Source: Caballeronia sp. NK8
Lineage (GTDB): Bacteria > Pseudomonadota > Gammaproteobacteria > Burkholderiales > Burkholderiaceae
NCBI RefSeq assembly: GCF_018408855.1
Contig: NZ_AP024325.1
Location: 434,001 to 498,000, forward strand
Length of the DNA: 64,000 nt
Direction of reading: 5' to 3'
Shown piece by piece: positions 23,653 to 31,750 of this stretch. Within the stretch, counting starts at the first letter, position 1, and each line of letters starts with the position of its first letter. Made by a program: the position numbers and the translations under genes. The notes under the pieces were generated by a model. The model was not told the origin of the DNA. It worked only from the letters and a program-made list of their open reading frames with translations, and searched no databases.

Positions 23653-24453
23653 TCAGTCTCCCGTATAGACTGCCGCGCGCCGCTCGAAGGTCGCCGCGAT
23701 CGCCTCGCGATGATCCGCCGTGCGATGCGCGATGCCCTGAAACGCCGCCGACAGTTCCAGCAGACTCGGCAGGTCCATGCGTTGCCCTTCGCGCACGAGG
23801 CGCTTCGACATGCGCAGGATATCGGGCGCGTTGCTCGCGATTTCGCGCGCGAGCGTGAGCGCGGTGTCCATCAGATCCGCATCGGGCACGACGCGCGACA
23901 CGAGTCCCCATTGCTCGGCGCGCTTCGCATCGATCGCGTTGCCGGTAAAGATCATTTCATTGGCGCGCGACAGGCCGACCGCACGCGGCAGCAGCCACGC
24001 GCCGCCATCGCCGGGAATGATGCCGACCTTCGCGAAACTCTCGGCAAACAGCGCGCTTTCGCCCGCAATGCGGATATCGCACATCAGCGCGAGATCGCAA
24101 CCGGCGCCGTGCGCGGGGCCGTTGACCGCCGCGATGCACGGCACGTCGAGTTCGTGGAACGCGCGCGGAATGCGCTGGATGCCGCGCCGATAGTTCTCGC
24201 GGATATGCGCGGACGTGCCAGAAAACGTGCCGACCTCATCGCGCATATGCTTGATGTTGCCGCCCGACGAGAACGCCGGACCCGCGCCCGTCAGCACGAT
24301 CGCGCGCACCGACAGGTCGCCTTGCGCGCGCTCCAGACACGCGATGATTGCATCGACGACTGCCAGTTCGGTGATGGCGTTGCGCGTCTCGGGACGGTTC
24401 AGCGTCATCGTGACGACGTGGCCGTCCTGTTCGTACAGTACGGGTTCGCTCAT
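23653..24453 (-). CDS. Enoyl-CoA hydratase/isomerase-family protein
   Basis: Crotonase-fold enzyme of 266 residues. MTLNRPETRNAI, GGNIKHM and the oxyanion-hole stretch VNGPAHGAGCDLALMCDIR are all present. Aligned by eye with rat crotonase, the second catalytic Glu is kept (RANEMIFTG), while the position of the first appears to be Phe (LFAESFAKVGIIPGDGG), so isomerase, hydrolase or other crotonase chemistry is possible. ATG 24453 overlaps the stop of the ligase gene (ATGA). It could act like CaiD on a CoA-activated betaine, which is inference. Confidence 0.88.
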   Translation of the reverse strand: MSEPVLYEQDGHVVTMTLNRPETRNAITELAVVDAIIACLERAQGDLSVRAIVLTGAGPAFSSGGNIKHMRDEVGTFSGTSAHIRENYRRGIQRIPRAFHELDVPCIAAVNGPAHGAGCDLALMCDIRIAGESALFAESFAKVGIIPGDGGAWLLPRAVGLSRANEMIFTGNAIDAKRAEQWGLVSRVVPDADLMDTALTLAREIASNAPDILRMSKRLVREGQRMDLPSLLELSAAFQGIAHRTADHREAIAATFERRAAVYTGD

Positions 24454-26024
24454 TGCGGGGCTCCTGATAGCATGCTTTGATAAACGGGTCCGGCGAGTTC
24501 GTGACGCAGCACCTTGCCGCTCGGATTCAGCGGCAGTTTCTCGACGAAGAAGACTTTCTTGGGCCGCTTGTAGGGCGCGAGATCGTCGCCGTTCTTGCAG
24601 AACGCGACCACATCGTCTTCCGTCAGCGTCGCCACGCTGCGCACGATGAACGCCGTCACCGCCTGTCCCCACTTGTCGTCGGGTACGCCGATCACCGCGG
24701 CTTCCTGCACGCCGGGGCAGTGATACAGCACCTCTTCGATTTCACGCGGATAGATGTTCTCGCCGCCCGACACGATCATGTCGTCAGCGCGGCCCTGAAA
24801 GTGGAAGTAACCGGCTTCGTCGATGCTGAAGAGATCGCCGGTATAGAGCCAGCCGGACTTGAACTTCTTGTCGGTTTCGACCGGGTTGTTCCAGTAACCC
24901 GATGCGAGCTGCGGACCTTTCACGATCAACTGGCCCACTTCACCCGCCGCGACGGTCTCGCCGGGCGTCACGACGCGCGCCGGATCGTTGCGGATCACGC
25001 GGCATGTGCTGATGAGCGTGGGCTTGCCGCACGAGCCGAGATACGTGAGCGCATCGCGCGGATGCAGCAGCAGCGTAAGGCTCGCTTCGGTCATGCCGTA
25101 GCCGTTGAAGATGTTCGGGCAGAACTCGTCGATCACGCGTTGCATCGTCTTCGCCGGAATCGCCGCGCCGCCGGTCGTGATCATGCGCAGGCTGTGCGTG
25201 TCGATCGAGGCGAAGTCCGGATGGAACAGCATGTCCTGAATCTGCGTCGGCACGGCGAAGAGCGTCGTGATGCCGTAGTGCGCGATCGCCTGCAAGGTGG
25301 CGAGCGGTTCGTAGCGCGGCAAAATCACGTTGTGCGCGCCGACCATCAGATGCGGCACGAAGTACGCCTGCATGCCCCCGACATGATAGAGCGGCGCGAT
25401 ATGCAGCGCGGCGTCGGTGCTGGTGAGGCTGTACTCCATCACGCAGTTCGTCGCGATTGCGACATCGTTGCCGTGCGTGTGGATCGCGCCTTTCGGGCGG
25501 CCCGTCGTGCCGGACGTATAGACGAGCGCGGAGATATCGCCGGGTTCGAGGCGCGGCAGCGGCGCATCGAGTTGCTGCACGCGTTCGATCAACGCCTCGA
25601 ACGAATGGTGATGCGCGGGTATGTCGGCGCCGTTGTCCACGCACACATAGGTGCGCAGATCCGGCAGCGCCTGCTCGATCTTGCCGACGACCGGAAGCAT
25701 CGAATCGTCATAGATCAACGCGCGCGCGCCGGCGTCGCGCAGGATGAACGCGGCTTCGTTGGCGGACAGGCGAAAGTTCATCGGCACCGCGATGGCGCCG
25801 AGCAACTGGCACGCCATGTAGGCGGTCGGCGTCGCGTCGGAGGTTTTCTGCAGAATGGCGACGCGGTCCATCTGACGCACGCCGAGATCGAACAGCGCCT
25901 GCGCGAGACGGCGCACGCGCACGCTCCATTGCGCGTACGTGAGTGAAACGGCGCCGCAGGTGAGCGCGGGACGGTCCGGATATTTGGCGACCGTGTTTTC
26001 GAAGAGCGACGTGATCGTGAGCAT
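24450..26024 (-). CDS. AMP-forming acyl-CoA synthetase
   Basis: Adenylate-forming ligase of 524 residues. The P-loop-like A3 motif reads YTSGTTGRPKGAIHTH, A5 is GYGMTEAS, A7 YTGDLFSIDE and A10 PLNPSGKVLRHE with the catalytic Lys. It activates a carboxylic acid as the CoA thioester. The position between an acyl-CoA dehydrogenase and an enoyl-CoA hydratase-like gene in an operon with an OpuC-type importer recalls CaiC of carnitine metabolism. The substrate is inferred to be the carboxylate released from, or identical with, the imported compound. Confidence 0.92.
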   Translation of the reverse strand: MLTITSLFENTVAKYPDRPALTCGAVSLTYAQWSVRVRRLAQALFDLGVRQMDRVAILQKTSDATPTAYMACQLLGAIAVPMNFRLSANEAAFILRDAGARALIYDDSMLPVVGKIEQALPDLRTYVCVDNGADIPAHHHSFEALIERVQQLDAPLPRLEPGDISALVYTSGTTGRPKGAIHTHGNDVAIATNCVMEYSLTSTDAALHIAPLYHVGGMQAYFVPHLMVGAHNVILPRYEPLATLQAIAHYGITTLFAVPTQIQDMLFHPDFASIDTHSLRMITTGGAAIPAKTMQRVIDEFCPNIFNGYGMTEASLTLLLHPRDALTYLGSCGKPTLISTCRVIRNDPARVVTPGETVAAGEVGQLIVKGPQLASGYWNNPVETDKKFKSGWLYTGDLFSIDEAGYFHFQGRADDMIVSGGENIYPREIEEVLYHCPGVQEAAVIGVPDDKWGQAVTAFIVRSVATLTEDDVVAFCKNGDDLAPYKRPKKVFFVEKLPLNPSGKVLRHELAGPVYQSMLSGAPQ

Positions 26025-26042
26025 GATGCGTGGTGGTGCTCT

Positions 26043-27215
26043 CTAGAGAGTGATCCGGATGTCGGGAAGATCGCGGCCCGCGATCAGATACTTGGCGACT
26101 TCTGACGTGCCGCCGACGATGGTCAGCGCACGCGCATCGCGGTACAGCTGTTCGGCGCGGCCGTATTCCTTCGTGATGCCGTCGCCGCCGAGAATCTGCA
26201 CGGTTTCGTTGGCGCAGTAGTTCGCGGTTTCGGTCGCGACCAGCTTGGCCATCGCGGCTTCCTTCATCAGCGCCTTGCCGTCGGCGCCCGCGTCGTACAT
26301 CTTGGTCGCGCGATAGGTGATGAGTTCCGATGCGTCGATACGCCAGCTCATCTGCGCGATCTTGTCCCAGATGAGCTGCTTGCAACCGAGCGGCTGACCG
26401 AAGGATGTGCGCGATTGCGCGTGCGCCGTGGCGATATCGAATGCGCTGCGCGCGACGCCGAGACCCGAGCCGCCGAGAATCGCGCGCTCGAAGTTGAACA
26501 TGCCGCGCATGATGCGAAAGCCGCCGCCTCGCTCGCCGAGCAGATGATCGGCCGGCACGCGGCAATTCTCGAACCTGACTTCGCCGACGATGCAGCCGCG
26601 CCGCCCCATGAACGTATAGTTGCGCGGGAAGCTGATGCCGCGCGCATGCTTCGGCACGGCGACCGCGGTCATGCCGTCATCGGTCAGGCCGTACACGATA
26701 TAGACATCCGCCACCGACGCGTTCGAGATATACCGCTTGAAGCCGTTGATGACCCACTCGTTGCGCGCTTCATCGAATTCGATGCGCGTTTCCATGCCCG
26801 CCGAATCGCTGCCCACGTTCGGCTCGGTCACACAGATCGCGCCGATCGCCGTGCCTTCGAGAATCGGTGCGAGATACGTATCGCGCAGACGCTCGCTCGC
26901 ATGGCGATGCAGCGGATACGCGCACGAGAGCGCCGTCGCGATGGTCGTCTCGAACGCATAGTTGATGTAGGACGCCTCTTCGGAGAGGATCGTTGCGTGC
27001 GTGAGGCCGGGGTGTTCGAGCTTGCCCTGATACAGATCGGGAAACATCAGCTTCAGATAGCCCGCCGCGCCGAGCGCGCGCACCACATGTTTGACCGCAT
27101 CCCAGCTTTGACGGTCTTCGATATCGGCGGCGCGCGGTGCAAGCTCGCGTTGCAGGAAGTCGCGGACTTCGGCGCGGAAGGCCCGGTCCGCATCGTCTAA
27201 AAGAAAATCGCGCAT
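26043..27215 (-). CDS. Acyl-CoA dehydrogenase
   Basis: Flavoprotein of 390 residues. The middle-domain signature ICVTEPNVGSDSAGMETR, the C-terminal bundle with IVGGTSEVAKYLIAGR and the QILGGDGITKEYGRAEQLYRDAR stretch (in parts) are typical. It removes two hydrogens from an acyl-CoA and passes electrons to ETF; the related CaiA works as a reductase. It lies 18 bases upstream of the ligase and 19 downstream of the nitrilase gene in the ten-gene operon. The catalytic base was not assigned. Confidence 0.92.
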   Translation of the reverse strand: MRDFLLDDADRAFRAEVRDFLQRELAPRAADIEDRQSWDAVKHVVRALGAAGYLKLMFPDLYQGKLEHPGLTHATILSEEASYINYAFETTIATALSCAYPLHRHASERLRDTYLAPILEGTAIGAICVTEPNVGSDSAGMETRIEFDEARNEWVINGFKRYISNASVADVYIVYGLTDDGMTAVAVPKHARGISFPRNYTFMGRRGCIVGEVRFENCRVPADHLLGERGGGFRIMRGMFNFERAILGGSGLGVARSAFDIATAHAQSRTSFGQPLGCKQLIWDKIAQMSWRIDASELITYRATKMYDAGADGKALMKEAAMAKLVATETANYCANETVQILGGDGITKEYGRAEQLYRDARALTIVGGTSEVAKYLIAGRDLPDIRITL

Positions 27216-27234
27216 GGTTGTCGTGTATGTTCGT

Positions 27235-28053
27235 TCAGGTTCGCTGCGCGTAGATGCGCGCGTCGCGCACCGTCGGCAGAAGGAAGCGCGCGCGGCGAAC
27301 AGCTTCGTAATCGAGTTCGCCGACGACGAGGCATTCCTCTTCGTCTTGCGCCTGCGCGATGGTCTTGCCGAACGGATCGAGAACGCGCGAGCCGCCCCAG
27401 AAGGTCATCATGCCCTCGGTGCCGACGCGGTTCGCCATCACGATCGGCACGCCGTACGTGAGCGCGTAGAAGCGCAGATTGATGTCCCAGCCCGACGGAT
27501 TGTCGAAGCCTTCGCCCACTGCCTCGCGCGCCGAGCTGATCGGCGCGGCGAGCAGGGTGATGCCGTCGCACATGAGTCCGTGCACGACCGCCGGGTTCCA
27601 CAGGTCGTTGCAGATGGGCGTCGCGACGCGCCATTCGTCATCGATCGCATAGCTTTCTGGCTTCGCGCCCGCGGCGAAGTAGAGACCGTCGCGCAGCTTT
27701 CCGTAGGTGGCGAGCATCGTCTTGCGGTGCACGTGAACCAGCTTGCCGTTCGCGACCGTCGCCTGGCTGTTGTAGAACTGTCCGCCCGGCGCTTCCTCGA
27801 TGAAGCCGAACACCACGTGCATCCCGGCGCTCGCTTCCGCGAGCTGGGCGATCGCGGGATCGTCGCGCGTCATCGCGAGACGCAGCGCGTCCTTGCCGCC
27901 GCTATGGCCATGCAGCGAAAGCTCGGGAAAGACGAGCAGACGCACGCCGCGCTTCTTCGCATCGCCGATATGGTCGAGATGCCGCGCGAGGTTCGCGTGC
28001 AGGTCGCCGTAAGCCGTATCGGTTTGCGCGGCCGCCACCTTGATCGTGGTCAT
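27235..28053 (-). CDS. Nitrilase-superfamily amidohydrolase
   Basis: Carbon-nitrogen hydrolase of 272 residues with the Glu-Lys-Cys triad visible: Glu44 (VFPELSLHG), Lys111 (HVHRKTML) and Cys148 (TPICNDLWNP). It most resembles N-carbamoylase/omega-amidase-type branches rather than true nitrilases. It cleaves an amide or related C-N bond. Standing directly after the periplasmic binding protein and before the CoA-dependent enzymes, it probably performs the first cytoplasmic step, releasing an acid that the ligase then activates. Confidence 0.9.
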   Translation of the reverse strand: MTTIKVAAAQTDTAYGDLHANLARHLDHIGDAKKRGVRLLVFPELSLHGHSGGKDALRLAMTRDDPAIAQLAEASAGMHVVFGFIEEAPGGQFYNSQATVANGKLVHVHRKTMLATYGKLRDGLYFAAGAKPESYAIDDEWRVATPICNDLWNPAVVHGLMCDGITLLAAPISSAREAVGEGFDNPSGWDINLRFYALTYGVPIVMANRVGTEGMMTFWGGSRVLDPFGKTIAQAQDEEECLVVGELDYEAVRRARFLLPTVRDARIYAQRT

Positions 28054-28086
28054 GAGATCGTTCCTTGGTTTTGCGAGACGCGCGGC

Positions 28087-28971
28087 TCAGATCAGCCCGG
28101 ACTCTTTGAGGAACTGATTCGCCACATCGGAGAACGACTTCTTCTGCACGTCGACGCTCGCGTTCAGGCGCGCCATCGTGGACGCATCGAGCTTCGCCGA
28201 CAGCGCGTTGAGCAGCGGTCCGAGCGTCGGGTTCGCGTCGAGCGTCGCCTTGCGGATCACCGGCGTCAATGCGTAGGAGGGGAAATAACCCTTGTCGTCC
28301 TTCAGCAAGACGAAGTTGAACGCCGGCACGCGGCCATCGGTGGCGAAAACCAGCGCGACATTCACCTGACGATCCTTCAGCGCCTGATACGTGAGGCCCG
28401 TGTCCATGCGCTTCACGTCACCCTGGCTGAACTCGAAACCGTATTGCTTCTGCAGCGGGCGCAGACCGTCCGGACGCGCATAGAACTCGGAGTTGCAGGC
28501 GAACGTGAGTTCCTTGCCGTCCTTGATCGCTTTCGCGAGATCGCTCATCGTGACGATGCCGAGCTTCTTCGCTTCGTCCTGATTCATCGCGAACGCGTAC
28601 GTGTTGTTCGCCTTCGACGGGTTCAGCCACACGAGGCCCTTCGCCGCATCCAGTTCCTTGACTTTCTTGTAGGTGTCGTCAGGCGAGAGACGGTCGTTGA
28701 CCTTGTTGTAGGTGATCAGCGACGTGCCGGTGTATTCCCAGTACACGTCGACCTGGCCGTTCTCCTGCGCCTGACGCAGCACGGCGCTGCCCATGCCGTC
28801 CTTCTTCGTCACGGTGAAGCCTTTCGCCTCGAGATAACGCGCGGTCATCTCGGCCATCAATTGCTGCTCCGTGAAGTTCTTTCCGCCGACCACCACCGAC
28901 GCGGCACTTGCGGCTGTGCTTGCGAACATCGAAATAAGGATGCCGAACGATACAGCGAATAACTTTCTCAT
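28087..28971 (-). CDS. ABC importer substrate-binding protein, OpuC/OsmF type
   Basis: Periplasmic binding protein of 294 residues. Signal peptide MRKLFAVSFGILISMFASTAASA; mature part begins SVVVGGKNFTEQQLMAEM, the classic opening of OpuCC/YehZ-type betaine, choline and carnitine receptors. An upstream in-frame GTG at 28983 exists, but the ATG at 28971 gives the normal signal peptide. The WEYTGTSL stretch belongs to this family; the aromatic cage for the quaternary amine was not mapped. With the two permeases and the ATPase it forms a complete importer. Confidence 0.92.
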   Translation of the reverse strand: MRKLFAVSFGILISMFASTAASAASVVVGGKNFTEQQLMAEMTARYLEAKGFTVTKKDGMGSAVLRQAQENGQVDVYWEYTGTSLITYNKVNDRLSPDDTYKKVKELDAAKGLVWLNPSKANNTYAFAMNQDEAKKLGIVTMSDLAKAIKDGKELTFACNSEFYARPDGLRPLQKQYGFEFSQGDVKRMDTGLTYQALKDRQVNVALVFATDGRVPAFNFVLLKDDKGYFPSYALTPVIRKATLDANPTLGPLLNALSAKLDASTMARLNASVDVQKKSFSDVANQFLKESGLI

Positions 28972-29006
28972 GGTCTCTCTCACCGTTGCGAGTTCAGGTT
29001 AATAAG

Positions 29007-29708
29007 TCAGGTTTGCGGATTCACGCCGCGCGAAACGAGCAGGCGCTGCATCTGCCCGACGAACGCATCCGTGAAGATCGCGAGCAGCGCGGTCGGAACG
29101 GCGCCCGCGAGCAGCATGCCGAAATCGTTAAGATCGATGCCGGTGAAGATCAGCTCACCGAGCCCGCCGCCGCCGATCAGAAATGCGAGCGGCGCCGTAC
29201 CGACCGTGATCGCCAGTGCCGTGCGGATGCCCGCGAAGATCACATAGAGCGCATTGGGAAGCTCGACGCGCCAGAGAATCTGCCACGGCGTCATGCCCAT
29301 GCCGGTCGCGGCTTCGATCAGCGAGCGCGGCACCGCGCGCAGGCCTTCGTAGGTGTTCAAGGCGATCGGCAGCAGCGTCGCGACCCACAGCCCGAAGATC
29401 GCGGGCACCGCGCCGATGCCCATCACGCTCATCGCGAGGGCGAGCAGCGCGAGCTTCGGCACGGCCTGTCCCGCGTTGAGCGACTGCATCACGACGGCCG
29501 CGCCGCGCTTTTGCGAAGGACGGCTCAGATAGACGCCCGCCGGAATCGCGACGATGATCGCGAGCACGCCCGCCACCACGACCATCATCATCATGTGCAC
29601 GCCCTGATAGACGATGTCGCTGCGGTACTGCACGATGCTTTCCCACCAACTATCCGCGTGCGCCTGCGTGCTCAATGCAAGCAGCGCGACTGACAAGAGG
29701 CGTTTCAT
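29007..29708 (-). CDS. ABC importer permease, OpuC/ProW type (with N-terminal signal-like segment)
   Basis: Inner-membrane permease of 233 residues. The EAA loop reads EAATGMGMTPWQILWRVELPNAL. Several transmembrane helices follow (VVVAGVLAIIVAIPAGVYL, LALLALAMSVMGIGAVPAI and others). Unusually, the N-terminus MKRLLSVALLALSTQAHADSWW looks like a cleavable signal peptide, which puts the residues after it in the periplasm. Its ATG overlaps the stop of the ATPase gene. Confidence 0.9.
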   Translation of the reverse strand: MKRLLSVALLALSTQAHADSWWESIVQYRSDIVYQGVHMMMMVVVAGVLAIIVAIPAGVYLSRPSQKRGAAVVMQSLNAGQAVPKLALLALAMSVMGIGAVPAIFGLWVATLLPIALNTYEGLRAVPRSLIEAATGMGMTPWQILWRVELPNALYVIFAGIRTALAITVGTAPLAFLIGGGGLGELIFTGIDLNDFGMLLAGAVPTALLAIFTDAFVGQMQRLLVSRGVNPQT

Positions 29709-30823
29709 GCGTGCTCTCCTGCGGGAAGCTTCAACATATCGACGATGCGTTCCTGACTCACATAGCCGACGAAGCGGCCGTCGTCATCGATGGCGGGCAT
29801 CCACGATGCGCCGCTCGCGAACATCGTCGAAACCACTGTGCGCAGGTCATCTTTCTGGCTCGCGGTGGCCTGCACGGGCAGCGCGTGCGCCGCCGTGATC
29901 GGGCCTTCGACTTTCAGCAGGCGGTCGACCGTGAGATAGCCGTGCGGTTTGTCGGCGGCATCGACGAGCACGATCTGTTCGACACCGTGCTTTTCCATCA
30001 TCGCGCGGGCGCGCGTGCTGTCCTCGCCGACGCGCACGAGGCAGTCGCATGCGCCGAGCGCATCGCGGGCACGCAGCAGACGCAGACGCTTGAGCGCCCG
30101 GTCCGAACCGACGAAGCCTGCGATGAACGGCGTCGCGGGCCGCGCGAGAATGTTGTCCGGCGAATCGAATTGTTCGAGATGGCCGTTGCGGAAGATCGCG
30201 ATCTTGTCGGCCATTTTCACGGCTTCGTCGATGTCGTGGCTCACGAACATGATCGTCTTCTTCACCTGCTTCTGAATGCGCAGGAACTCGTCCTGAATCA
30301 GTTCGCGGTTGATCGGATCGATGGCGCCGAACGGTTCGTCCATCAGCATGACGGGCGGATCGGTGGCGAGCGCGCGGGCCACGCCCACGCGTTGCGCCTG
30401 ACCGCCCGACAGATCCTTCGGATAGCGCGTGAGGTACGTGGCCGGATCGAGCGCCACGATCTCCAGCAGTTCCGCCGCGCGGCGGCGCGCCTTCGCCTTG
30501 TCCCAGCCGAGCAGCGTCGGCACCACGCTGATGTTTTCCTCGACCGTCATGTTCGGAAAGAGCCCGATCTGCTGGATCACATAACCGATGCGGCGACGCA
30601 ACTCGACGACTTCGAACTCGTCCGTATCGCGTCCTTCCAGATAGATCTTGCCGGAGGTGGGACGCACGAGACGGTTGATCATCTTGAGCGTCGTGGTCTT
30701 GCCGCATCCCGACGGCCCGAGCAGCACGCAGATCTCGCCCGCGCCGACTTCCATGTTGATGCCGTCGACGACCGGGCTCGCCGCGCCGTCATATCGCTTG
30801 GTAAGGTTGGAGAGCTTGATCAT
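29705..30823 (-). CDS. ABC importer ATPase with CBS pair, OpuCA/ProV type
   Basis: Cytoplasmic ATPase of 372 residues. Walker A GPSGCGKTT, signature LSGGQAQRVGVARAL, Walker B VMLMDEPFGAIDP and the switch His (FVSHDIDEA) are all intact. The C-terminal third carries two CBS motifs (VDAADKPHGYLTVDRLL; IDDDGRFVGYVSQERIVDML), as in osmoregulated OpuA/OpuC transporters where they sense ionic strength. Three bases separate it from the upstream permease gene. It powers the importer; here the context is catabolic rather than osmoprotective. Confidence 0.94.
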   Translation of the reverse strand: MIKLSNLTKRYDGAASPVVDGINMEVGAGEICVLLGPSGCGKTTTLKMINRLVRPTSGKIYLEGRDTDEFEVVELRRRIGYVIQQIGLFPNMTVEENISVVPTLLGWDKAKARRRAAELLEIVALDPATYLTRYPKDLSGGQAQRVGVARALATDPPVMLMDEPFGAIDPINRELIQDEFLRIQKQVKKTIMFVSHDIDEAVKMADKIAIFRNGHLEQFDSPDNILARPATPFIAGFVGSDRALKRLRLLRARDALGACDCLVRVGEDSTRARAMMEKHGVEQIVLVDAADKPHGYLTVDRLLKVEGPITAAHALPVQATASQKDDLRTVVSTMFASGASWMPAIDDDGRFVGYVSQERIVDMLKLPAGEHA

Positions 30824-30826
30824 GAT

Positions 30827-31552
30827 CTATTGCGCGTGTCCGGTTTGTTTGCGAAAGCCCGTCATGGCGGAGAGACGCAGCGCGAGGCTGCCTGCGCGGG
30901 AAGGCGCGCGAAGACCCTTGGGCGTGAGAAAGCGTTGAACCCATGAAAGACCGATATCGGCGGCGATGGCGAGCACGCTCACCAGAATCGCGCCAGCGAT
31001 CAACTGACGCGGGTCCGATTGCGAAATGCCGCGGCTGATGAGCTTGCCGAGGCCGCCCGCGCCGATATACGCCGCGATCGCCGCGATGCCCACGTTGATC
31101 ACCACTGCCATGCGCACGCCGGCCATGATGATCGGCAACGCGATCGGGATCTCGACCTTGCGCAGACGCTCGCCGGTCGTCATGCCCATGCCGCGCGCGG
31201 CTTCACGCAGCGCCGGATCGATATTGGTGATCGCGGTGTAGGTGTTGCGCACGATCGGCAGTTGCGAATAGAGGAAGAGCGAGATGACCGTCGGCAGAAA
31301 GCCGATGCCCTGGCCGATCACGGAGAGGACGGGGATCATCAGGCCGAACAGCGCGACGGAGGGAATCGTCATGATGATCGCGGCGACATACAGCACGATC
31401 TTCGCGAGGCGTTGATTGATGGTGATGACGATGCCGAGCGGCACGCCGGTGATGATCGCGAGTCCGACGCCCACTCCGACGATCTCGATGTGCTCGGCGG
31501 TCATCCTGGCGATGCTTGCCAGGTTGTCCCAGATGAAGGCAAGGGTTTCCAC
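30827..31552 (-). CDS. ABC importer permease, OpuC/ProW type (first gene of operon)
   Basis: Inner-membrane permease of 241 residues with about six helices. The EAA loop is EAARGMGMTTGERLRKVEIPIALP. The C-terminal 20 residues are Arg-rich and cytoplasmic. It is the first gene of a ten-gene minus-strand operon that continues through ATPase, second permease, binding protein, nitrilase, acyl-CoA dehydrogenase, ligase, enoyl-CoA hydratase-like, MmgE/PrpD and AraC genes. The promoter must lie in 31553-31750. Confidence 0.92.
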   Translation of the reverse strand: METLAFIWDNLASIARMTAEHIEIVGVGVGLAIITGVPLGIVITINQRLAKIVLYVAAIIMTIPSVALFGLMIPVLSVIGQGIGFLPTVISLFLYSQLPIVRNTYTAITNIDPALREAARGMGMTTGERLRKVEIPIALPIIMAGVRMAVVINVGIAAIAAYIGAGGLGKLISRGISQSDPRQLIAGAILVSVLAIAADIGLSWVQRFLTPKGLRAPSRAGSLALRLSAMTGFRKQTGHAQ

Positions 31553-31750
31553 TATGTCTCCTGAGCTCCTTCGTTGAAGAGCCGTGTCTGTGTTTGGGTC
31601 CTGCTATGGACTAAACGATAGAGCGGAGTGGGGACATATGGCTAACATCGACCCGACATTGTTTGTCACAAAAGCGGCATGACGCACACGTGACTACAAT
31701 TTGTTCTTTTAAATCAGACGTGTATGAAACTAGGGGAATGTACGGTACGG

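Noticed and set aside
27214..28962. A 582-residue plus-strand open frame opposite the nitrilase and binding-protein genes
   Set aside because: Arg/His-rich low-complexity translation with no family motifs; it is the antisense shadow of two well-supported genes.
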